DNA of 64,000 nucleotides, taken from positions 334,545 to 398,544 of the forward strand of contig NZ_JAKCFC010000005.1 of assembly GCF_021916785.1 (NCBI RefSeq), written 5' to 3'. The translations under genes were made by a program, and so were the position numbers. Each line of letters begins with the position of its first letter. Positions within the stretch are counted from its first letter, which is position 1. This document shows positions 8,068 to 14,346 of this stretch, piece after piece. This DNA is from Mycolicibacterium lacusdiani. GTDB taxonomy: Bacteria > Actinomycetota > Actinomycetes > Mycobacteriales > Mycobacteriaceae. Under the pieces are notes generated by a model. It searched no databases and was not told where the DNA came from. It saw nothing but the letters and a program-made list of their open reading frames with translations.

Positions 8068-9272
8068 GTGCGCACGACGACACCGACACGAAGAAGACGT
8101 CGACCACGGCGTCACGCCTGCTGGCACCCGGAGATGGGTTGCGGCAGTGGTGGGACGGGCTGGGCCGGTCGCACAAGTGGGTGGTCGGCGCGATCGGCTT
8201 CACGCTGCTGGCCTTCCTGCCGCTGTACACCCCGGCGTTCCTGGACACCCCCGGCATCAGCTTCGGTGGCACCATGGCCCAGTTCGCGATGATCGCCATC
8301 ATCGCGATCGGGCTGAACGTCGTGGTGGGCCAGACGGGTCTGCTGGACCTGGGCTACGTCGGCTTCTACGCCGTCGGCGCCTACACCGTGGCCCTTCTGA
8401 CCAGTCCGGACAGTCCGTGGAACCAGATGAGCCCTAGCGGATTCTTCAGCTCGGACTGGGCATGGCTGACCTGCGTGCCGCTGGCCATGGCGGTCACGGC
8501 GCTGGCGGGACTGATCCTTGGCACGCCCACGCTGCGACTGCGTGGCGACTACCTGGCGATCGTGACGCTCGGGTTCGGCGAGATCATCCGGCTGATGGCC
8601 GACAATCTCTCCGACGTCACCAACGGCCCGCGTGGGCTCAACCAGATCGCGTACCCGCACGTGGGGGAGAAGGAGGGCCTGCCCGACGGCGTGTTCTCCA
8701 ACGGCAACTCCGCCGGCGACGCCAACTACGGCACCTGGTGGTTCTGGCTGGGCCTGCTGTTCATGGTCGGCATCCTGCTGCTGGTGGGCAACCTCGAGCG
8801 CAGCCGCGTCGGCCGTGCCTGGGTGGCGATCCGCGAGGACGAGGACGCCGCAGAGGTCATGGGCGTCAACACCTTCCGCTTCAAGCTGTGGGCCTTCGTG
8901 ATCGGCGCCGCGATCGGCGGTCTGTCCGGTGCGCTGTACGCGGGGCAGGTGCAGTACGTCGCACCGCCGACGTTCAACATCATCAACTCGATGCTGTTCC
9001 TGTGCGCCGTGGTGCTCGGTGGGCAAGGCAACAAGCTGGGCGTGATCTTCGGTGCGTTCATCATCGTCTACCTGCCCAACCGCCTCCTGGGCGTGGAGTT
9101 CATGGGCATCAACATGGGCGACCTGAAGTACCTGTTCTTCGGCCTGGCGCTGGTGGTGTTGATGATCTTCCGTCCCCAGGGCCTGTTCCCGGTGCGCCAG
9201 CAGCTCCTGGCGTATGGCAAGTCGGCCAAGAGGCTGCTGCGCAGCGCCGACGAGACGAAGGCGGCGGCATGA
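8064..9272 (+). CDS. livM: Branched-chain amino-acid ABC transporter permease LivM
   Basis: The protein is 402 aa. Its N-terminal 30 residues are cytoplasmic and charged, followed by the conserved LivM fold (GLNVVVGQTGLLDLGYVGFYAVGA, written here only in part: QTGLLDLGYVGFYAVG) and about ten hydrophobic segments. VAIREDEDAAEVMGV is the family's coupling loop to the ATPases. It starts with an ATGA overlap on livH and ends with an ATGA overlap on livG. It pairs with LivH as the second half of the translocation pore. Confidence 0.93.
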   Translation: MSAHDDTDTKKTSTTASRLLAPGDGLRQWWDGLGRSHKWVVGAIGFTLLAFLPLYTPAFLDTPGISFGGTMAQFAMIAIIAIGLNVVVGQTGLLDLGYVGFYAVGAYTVALLTSPDSPWNQMSPSGFFSSDWAWLTCVPLAMAVTALAGLILGTPTLRLRGDYLAIVTLGFGEIIRLMADNLSDVTNGPRGLNQIAYPHVGEKEGLPDGVFSNGNSAGDANYGTWWFWLGLLFMVGILLLVGNLERSRVGRAWVAIREDEDAAEVMGVNTFRFKLWAFVIGAAIGGLSGALYAGQVQYVAPPTFNIINSMLFLCAVVLGGQGNKLGVIFGAFIIVYLPNRLLGVEFMGINMGDLKYLFFGLALVVLMIFRPQGLFPVRQQLLAYGKSAKRLLRSADETKAAA

Positions 9273-10126
9273 CCGATCAGCCCGCTAACGACGAACCGTT
9301 GATCGACGAGGATCTCGCCGTCCTACACCGCGACGTGCTGGTCGCCGAGGGCGAGACGCTGCTGGCCACCCAGGACCTGACCGTTCAATTCGGCGGTCTG
9401 ACCGCACTGGACTCGGTGACGTTCGACATCAAGCGCGGGGAGATCCTCGGGCTGATCGGCCCCAACGGCGCGGGCAAGACCACCTGCTTCAACGCGATCA
9501 CCGGGGTCTACCGGCCCACGTCGGGCACCGTGCTGTTCGACGGCGCTCCGCTGGGCAAGATCAAGCGCCACGAGATCACTCGCCGCGGCATCGCCAGGAC
9601 CTTTCAGAACATCCGCCTCTGGGGTGAGATGACCGCGCTGGAGAACGTGGTGGTCGGCACCGACGCCCGCCACAAGACGTCGGTACCCGGGGCTCTGGTC
9701 CGCACGCCGCGTCACCGGCGCGAGGAGCGTGACGCGATCGAACGTGCCGCTGCGCTGCTGCAGTTCGTCGGCATCGCCCATCGCGGCGAGGAGAAGGCGA
9801 AGAACCTGCCCTACGGTGATCAGCGGCGGCTGGAGATCGCCCGCGCGTTGGCCACCGAACCCAAGCTGCTGTGCCTGGACGAACCGGCTGCGGGGTTCAA
9901 CCCGAGCGAGAAGTCCGCGCTCATCGAACTCATCCAGGCGATCCGCGACGACGGTTACACGGTGTTGCTGATCGAACACGACATGCGCCTGGTCATGGGA
10001 GTCACCGACCGCATCGTGGTCCTGGAGTTCGGTCGCAAGATCGCCGACGGCCTGCCCGCGGACATCCGCGAGGACCCGAAAGTGATCGCCGCCTACCTTG
10101 GAGTGCCCGATGACGAACTCACCTGA
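9269..10126 (+). CDS. livG: Branched-chain amino-acid ABC transporter ATPase LivG
   Basis: The start at 9269 (MTDQPANDEP) overlaps the livM stop as ATGA and gives 285 aa; a much longer frame runs back through livM but is not coding. The ABC domain begins near residue 35. Walker A is GPNGAGKTT, the Q-loop is ARTFQNIRLW, the ABC signature is the variant LPYGDQRRLEIARAL, Walker B is LLCLDEPAAGFNP, and the H-loop is LLIEHDM. The LivG-type insert between Q-loop and signature is present. It powers import together with LivF. Confidence 0.95.
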   Translation: MTDQPANDEPLIDEDLAVLHRDVLVAEGETLLATQDLTVQFGGLTALDSVTFDIKRGEILGLIGPNGAGKTTCFNAITGVYRPTSGTVLFDGAPLGKIKRHEITRRGIARTFQNIRLWGEMTALENVVVGTDARHKTSVPGALVRTPRHRREERDAIERAAALLQFVGIAHRGEEKAKNLPYGDQRRLEIARALATEPKLLCLDEPAAGFNPSEKSALIELIQAIRDDGYTVLLIEHDMRLVMGVTDRIVVLEFGRKIADGLPADIREDPKVIAAYLGVPDDELT

Positions 10127-10877
10127 CACCATCCCGGCGACCGACTCCGACCCGCGGCCGATTCTGCTCGAGGTCCGCGACGCCGTGGTCCACTACGGCC
10201 GCATCCAGGCGCTGCACGGGGTGTCGCTGACCGTCCGCGAGGGCGAACTGGTCACGCTGCTGGGCTCCAACGGCGCAGGCAAGACGACGATGATGCGGGC
10301 CATCTCCGGACTGCGGCCCTTGACGTCGGGGTCGGTGTGGTTCGACGGCCAGGACGTCTCGCGGATCAAGGCGCACCGCCGGGTCACCGACGGCCTGATC
10401 CAGGCACCCGAGGGGCGCGGGGTGTTCCCCGGCATGACCGTGGTCGAGAACCTCGAAATGGGTTGCTACGGCCGGAAGTTCCCGAGCCGCTCAGAGCATC
10501 GCGAACGGTTGGACTGGGTCCTGGAGACCTTCCCGCGTCTGGCCGAGCGCCGCAGTCAGGTCGGCGGCACGCTCTCCGGCGGCGAGCAGCAGATGCTCGC
10601 GATCGGGCGCGCGTTGATGGCGCGGCCGAAAGTGCTGCTGCTCGACGAGCCCTCGATGGGGTTGGCGCCCATGGTGATCTCGCAGATCTTCCGGATCATC
10701 TCCGAGATCAACACCCAGGGCACGACCGTGCTGTTGGTCGAGCAGAACGCCCAGCAGGCGTTGAGCCGCTCCGACCGGGCCTACATCCTGGAGACCGGCC
10801 GCGTGACCCGCGAGGGCGTGGCCCGCGACCTGCTCTCCGACGACAGCATCCGCGCCGCCTACCTCGGCGTCGCCTAG
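10110..10877 (+). CDS. livF: Branched-chain amino-acid ABC transporter ATPase LivF
   Basis: The ATG at 10110 overlaps the end of livG by 17 nt, with TTGGAG at 10098-10103 as ribosome site, giving 255 aa. The motifs are complete: Walker A GSNGAGKTT, signature LSGGEQQMLAIGRAL, Walker B VLLLDEPSMGLAP and H-loop LLVEQNA. LivF and LivG form the nucleotide-binding heterodimer of the importer. The TAG stop lies inside the left arm of the 23-bp palindrome at 10874-10932 that closes the operon. Confidence 0.95.
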   Translation: MTNSPDTIPATDSDPRPILLEVRDAVVHYGRIQALHGVSLTVREGELVTLLGSNGAGKTTMMRAISGLRPLTSGSVWFDGQDVSRIKAHRRVTDGLIQAPEGRGVFPGMTVVENLEMGCYGRKFPSRSEHRERLDWVLETFPRLAERRSQVGGTLSGGEQQMLAIGRALMARPKVLLLDEPSMGLAPMVISQIFRIISEINTQGTTVLLVEQNAQQALSRSDRAYILETGRVTREGVARDLLSDDSIRAAYLGVA

Positions 10878-10932
10878 CGATTCGTGGAACATTTCCTGCG
10901 CGCACCGCGGGAAATGTTCCACGAATCGCTAG
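10874..10932. terminator. Perfect 23-bp bidirectional terminator containing both stop codons
   Basis: Arms 10874-10896 and 10910-10932 are exact reverse complements with a 13-nt loop. The left arm contains the TAG of livF (10875-10877). The right arm contains the TAG of the convergent thiolase gene (10929-10931, minus strand). The symmetry means each mRNA ends in the same hairpin. Confidence 0.9.
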
Positions 10933-12164
10933 CGGGCGACGATCACCGACGAACCGTGGCCGAACAGGCCCTGATTCGCGGTGATGCCGACCTTCGCACC
11001 CTCGACCTGCCTGCCGGTGGCCTTACCCTTGAGCTGCCAGGTGAGTTCGCAGATCTGCGCTATCGCCTGAGCGGGAATGGCCTCGCCGAAGCATGCCAGC
11101 CCGCCGGACGGGTTCACCGGCACGCGGCCACCGATCGTGGTCGCCCCGCTGCGCAGCAGCTGCTCCGCCTCGCCCCTGGCGCACAGACCGAGGTGCTCGT
11201 ACCAGTCCAGCTCCAGCGCCGTCGACAGGTCGTAGACCTCGGCCAGGCTGACGTCCTCGGGCCCGATGCCCGCCTCGGCATAGGCCGCGTCGAGGATCTG
11301 GTCCTTGAACACTCGGTCGGGGCCCGGCACCACGGCGGTCGAATCCGTTGCGATGTCCGGTAATTCGGGCAGGTGCTGGGGGTAGCGCGGCGTCACCGTG
11401 GACACTGCGCGCACCGACGGCACGCCTTCCAGTGAGCCGAGGTGCTTCTCGGCGAAGGACTTGCTCGCGACGATCAGTGCAGCCGCTCCATCGGACGTCG
11501 CGCAGATGTCGAGTTGTCGCAACGGGTCCGAGACGACGGGGCTGGCCAGCACGTCCTCGACCGCGGATTCCTTGCGGTAGCGGGCATTTGGGTTCTGTAG
11601 GCCGTGGCGGGAGTTCTTGACCTTGACCTGCGCGAAGTCCACTGACGTCGCGCCGTAGAGGTCCATCCGGCGGCGAGCCAGTAGTGCGAAGTACACCGGG
11701 TTCATCGCGCCGATGAGGTGGAAGCGTTGCCAGTCCGGGTCGTTCTTGCGCTCTCCGCCGACGGGCGCGAACGCTCCCTTGGGCGTGGTGTCGGCGCCGA
11801 TCACCAGGGCGACGTCGCAGAAGCCGGCCAGGATCTGAGCGCGCGCGCTCTGCAGCGCCTGCGAACCGCTGGCGCAGGCGGCGTAGCTCGAGCTGACGGG
11901 CACGCCGTTCCAACCGAGCTTCTGGGCGAACGTCGACCCGGCGATGAAGCCCGGGTAGCCGTTGCGAATCGTATCGGCGCCTGCCACCAATTCGATCTGG
12001 CGCCAGTCGAGTCCGGCCTCGGCCAGTGCGGCGCGGGCGGCGACGACGCCGTATTCGGTGAAGTCGCGTCCCCACTTGCCCCAGGGGTGCATGCCGGCGC
12101 CGAGGATGTAGAGCGGTTCCGGCGGGCCGGAGCGCAGCGACTGGGGGGATGTATCCGGCGTCAT
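10929..12164 (-). CDS. Thiolase-like lipid-transfer protein / acyl-CoA C-acyl enzyme (Rv1627c-type)
   Basis: The start at 12164 (MTPDTSPQSL) overlaps the stop of the upstream DUF35 gene as ATGA, giving 411 aa. It is a two-domain thiolase fold of the SCP-x class, with nucleophile-position Cys97 in SSYAACASGSQAL. The C-terminal loop that in classical thiolases carries the GHP histidine reads NPSGGLACFGEAIPA, so the usual His is absent. Such proteins commonly act as a heterodimer with a DUF35 OB-fold partner, as the steroid side-chain aldolase Ltp2-ChsH2 does. A thiolytic or aldolytic step on an acyl-CoA is therefore inferred, substrate unknown. Confidence 0.85.
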   Translation of the reverse strand: MTPDTSPQSLRSGPPEPLYILGAGMHPWGKWGRDFTEYGVVAARAALAEAGLDWRQIELVAGADTIRNGYPGFIAGSTFAQKLGWNGVPVSSSYAACASGSQALQSARAQILAGFCDVALVIGADTTPKGAFAPVGGERKNDPDWQRFHLIGAMNPVYFALLARRRMDLYGATSVDFAQVKVKNSRHGLQNPNARYRKESAVEDVLASPVVSDPLRQLDICATSDGAAALIVASKSFAEKHLGSLEGVPSVRAVSTVTPRYPQHLPELPDIATDSTAVVPGPDRVFKDQILDAAYAEAGIGPEDVSLAEVYDLSTALELDWYEHLGLCARGEAEQLLRSGATTIGGRVPVNPSGGLACFGEAIPAQAIAQICELTWQLKGKATGRQVEGAKVGITANQGLFGHGSSVIVAR

Positions 12165-12631
12165 GCGATCCTCCAGGCGTAGACGCTGCGCACGAAGCCG
12201 TCCTCGTCGGTGTACAGCGGCATCGTGGTCAGCTCCATCTCCATGCCGACCTTCAGGTCGGCGGCCAGCGTCCCGTCGACGACCTTGCCGAGGACGATCA
12301 AGCCCTCGTCGGCGAGTTCCACCGCGGCGATGGCGAAGGGCTCGAAGGACTCCTGTGCGGGATACGGGGCGGGTGGCGGATAACGGTTCTCGGTGTAACT
12401 CCACACCGTGCCGCGCCGCGAGATCGGCACTTGGGCCAGGTCGTCGCCGTCACATCCGGGGTTCGGGCAGTTGTTGGCCCGCGGGGGGAAGACGTAGGTG
12501 CTGCACTGTGTGCACTTGCCCGCGATCAGCGAGGTGGCGCCTGAATCGTCCTGACTCCACCAACCGTCGATGGCCGGTAGTTGCGTTGCGGCATCGGTAT
12601 CACCTGGCACCCGGTCAGCGTAAACGATCAT
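12161..12631 (-). CDS. DUF35 OB-fold/zinc-ribbon protein, partner of the thiolase
   Basis: The protein is 156 aa. The N-terminal part has a rubredoxin-like zinc ribbon, CTQC at about 40 and CPNPGC at about 55 (four Cys). The C-terminal half is an OB fold ending YTDEDGFVRSVYAWR. Family members bind acyl-CoA or stabilise the thiolase partner. It is the first gene of a two-gene unit with a 4-nt overlap and corresponds to Rv1628c. Function in a fatty-acid or sterol-like degradation step is inferred from the pairing. Confidence 0.88.
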   Translation of the reverse strand: MIVYADRVPGDTDAATQLPAIDGWWSQDDSGATSLIAGKCTQCSTYVFPPRANNCPNPGCDGDDLAQVPISRRGTVWSYTENRYPPPAPYPAQESFEPFAIAAVELADEGLIVLGKVVDGTLAADLKVGMEMELTTMPLYTDEDGFVRSVYAWRIA

Positions 12632-12659
12632 GGGCGCGGAACTGAAACGTGTTGCAGTT

Positions 12660-13379
12660 TCACCGGCGGGCGACGTCGAGCAGGATCTGCAGCAGATCGT
12701 CGGGCTTGTCGCGCATCAGGTTGTGCTTGCCGTTCAGTTCGTGGCAGTTCCATCGGGGGTCGTCGCGCACCCGGTCATACGAGCGCCGAAGCGGGGACTC
12801 TCCGGGCCAGTCCAGGGCGTAGACGTATTCGAGGCGGCGGAACCGGTCGAGAGTGCCGCTCACCCGCAGTCGCTGGAGCACGCTCGCCAGGGGGTGGGCC
12901 GTGGCCCGCTCGTCGAAGAAGGGCAGGGGAGGCACGCCGAACCCGCTGTCGTCGAGCCCGACGTACCACCGTCGTTCGTCCTCGTCGACGACGTCCCAAC
13001 ACGACTCGCCGTCGTGCGCCACCACGGCGTCGAGGAAGACGAGCGCGTCGACGCGGCACCGGCGTCCCGACGCGTCGTCCGCGCGTGCGATCCGGTCGGC
13101 GGCCCCGGTGATGACCATTCCGCCGTAGGAGTGCCCGACCAGGACCAGGTCGCCGTCCGGCGCGTCGTTCTCGATGGCTGCGACGACGTCGGTGACGTGG
13201 GTGTCGAGGTTGACCCCGCCGTGGAGCAGGTGCGCCCGCTCGGCCACGCCGCTCAGCGTCACCGCGAGTACCCGGTGACCCGCCTCGCGTAGAGACGCCG
13301 CCAGGTCGTCGAAACACCAGGCCCCGTGGCACATTCCGGGGACCAGGACGAAGGTGCTGCCGTTGGGGTTCGTGGACAT
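12660..13379 (-). CDS. Alpha/beta hydrolase (esterase/MenH-like)
   Basis: The protein is 239 aa. The fold is shown by FVLVPGMCHGAWCFDDLA (oxyanion region), nucleophile elbow GHSYGG with Ser84, and a C-terminal His in LNGKHNLM about 20 residues from the end. It resembles the salicylate-esterase, hydroxynitrile-lyase and MenH subgroup of small hydrolases without N-terminal signal, so it is cytoplasmic. The gene ends 28 nt before the DUF35 gene, so co-transcription is possible. It diverges from a LysR regulator, which probably controls it. The substrate cannot be told. Confidence 0.85.
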   Translation of the reverse strand: MSTNPNGSTFVLVPGMCHGAWCFDDLAASLREAGHRVLAVTLSGVAERAHLLHGGVNLDTHVTDVVAAIENDAPDGDLVLVGHSYGGMVITGAADRIARADDASGRRCRVDALVFLDAVVAHDGESCWDVVDEDERRWYVGLDDSGFGVPPLPFFDERATAHPLASVLQRLRVSGTLDRFRRLEYVYALDWPGESPLRRSYDRVRDDPRWNCHELNGKHNLMRDKPDDLLQILLDVARR

Positions 13380-13436
13380 GACTTCAGCGTGGAAGCGTCC
13401 GCATCATAAGTCCAATAGCGGTTGTCTCCTCAAACT

Positions 13437-13451
13437 ATAATCAACGATTAT
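13437..13451. promoter_or_regulatory. LysR-type T-N11-A operator overlapping the regulator start codon
   Basis: ATAATC-AAC-GATTAT is a perfect inverted repeat with the LysR hallmark T-N11-A (T13438 to A13450). It lies in the 70-nt divergent region between the hydrolase and the LysR gene. Its right arm includes the first two bases of the regulator ATG at 13450, so bound protein would block its own gene. Confidence 0.65.
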
Positions 13452-14337
13452 GGAGCTGCGTCAGCTCGAATATGTGGTCGCCGTGGCGGAAGAGGCCAAC
13501 TTCACCCGCGCGGCAGGTCGCGTCCACGTCGCGCAACCGGCGGTGAGTGCGCAGATCGCCCGCCTCGAGCGCGAACTCGGCGAACCGCTCTTCGATCGGG
13601 GCAAGCGCGAGGTGCGACTCACGGCGGCCGGCTCGGCGCTGCTGCCGCATGCCCGCGCCGCGCTCGCTGCGGTCGCCGCCGCGCGCACCGCAGTCGACGA
13701 ACTCGGCCAACTGGTCCGTGGCTCGGTCGCGATCGGTGCGGTGACCGCACACGACGTCGACCTTCCCGCACTGCTGGCGGAGTTCCACGTCGCGCACCCT
13801 GGCGTCGACATCTCGCTGGGCAGCGACGACTCCGACGCGCTGATCGATGGCATCCGCACGGGGCGACTCGACGTGGCCATCGTGTCGGTCTCCGACCACC
13901 TCCCGGACGGGCTCGCGGCCGAGGTGGTGACAGATCAGCGCATCGTCGCAGCGGTCGGCGCGGCAGACCCGTGGGTGCGACGGCGCACCATTGCCGTCGA
14001 AGACTTGGCGGAACGGCCCGTCATCGCCTTGCCGCCGGGCACGGGCATCCGCCGTCGGTTCGATCAGGCGTGCGCGGCGGCAGGCGTCTCGGTCCGGGTG
14101 GCGTTCGAGGCGTCGACGCCGGCTGCATTGGCCGACCTTGCGGAGCGTGGCCTGGGCGTCGCGCTGCTCCCGGAGATGGCCGCGACGGCGCGACCCGGCC
14201 TGCACGTGCTGCCGATCGTGCCGGAACTACGGGGCCGCCTGGTCTTCGCCTGGCGTGCAGACGGGCCGATGAGCCCGGCGGCGCGGGTTCTGGTCGAGAT
14301 GGCTCGGCGTCGACTGCGCGTCGGACCCGATGAATAG
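13450..14337 (+). CDS. LysR-family transcriptional regulator
   Basis: The protein is 295 aa. Residues 1-60 are the winged helix-turn-helix, MELRQLEYVVAVAEEANFTR then AQPAVSAQIARLERELG. Residues 90-295 are the periplasmic-binding-like effector domain. It diverges from the alpha/beta hydrolase gene, and the shared gap holds a T-N11-A palindrome, the usual layout for a LysR activator with negative autoregulation. The effector is unknown and is probably the hydrolase substrate or product. Its stop codon TAG is also the first part of the polA -10 hexamer. Confidence 0.92.
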   Translation: MELRQLEYVVAVAEEANFTRAAGRVHVAQPAVSAQIARLERELGEPLFDRGKREVRLTAAGSALLPHARAALAAVAAARTAVDELGQLVRGSVAIGAVTAHDVDLPALLAEFHVAHPGVDISLGSDDSDALIDGIRTGRLDVAIVSVSDHLPDGLAAEVVTDQRIVAAVGAADPWVRRRTIAVEDLAERPVIALPPGTGIRRRFDQACAAAGVSVRVAFEASTPAALADLAERGLGVALLPEMAATARPGLHVLPIVPELRGRLVFAWRADGPMSPAARVLVEMARRRLRVGPDE

Positions 14338-14340
14338 AGT
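14335..14340 (+). promoter_or_regulatory. polA -10 box for a leaderless mRNA
   Basis: TAGAGT (TAnnnT) ends 6 nt before the polA GTG at 14347, the spacing of leaderless mycobacterial promoters. Eight nt upstream is GCGTCGGAC (14318-14326), which keeps the GTCGG core of the DNA-damage promoter seen before uvrA and uvrB, but is a weak match. Confidence 0.5.
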
Positions 14341-14346
14341 GAGGGC

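Noticed and set aside
8462..9268. Extension of LivG back through livM
   Set aside because: The frame is open only because of GC bias. The ABC protein starts at 9269 with an ATGA overlap, and livM homology occupies the other frame.
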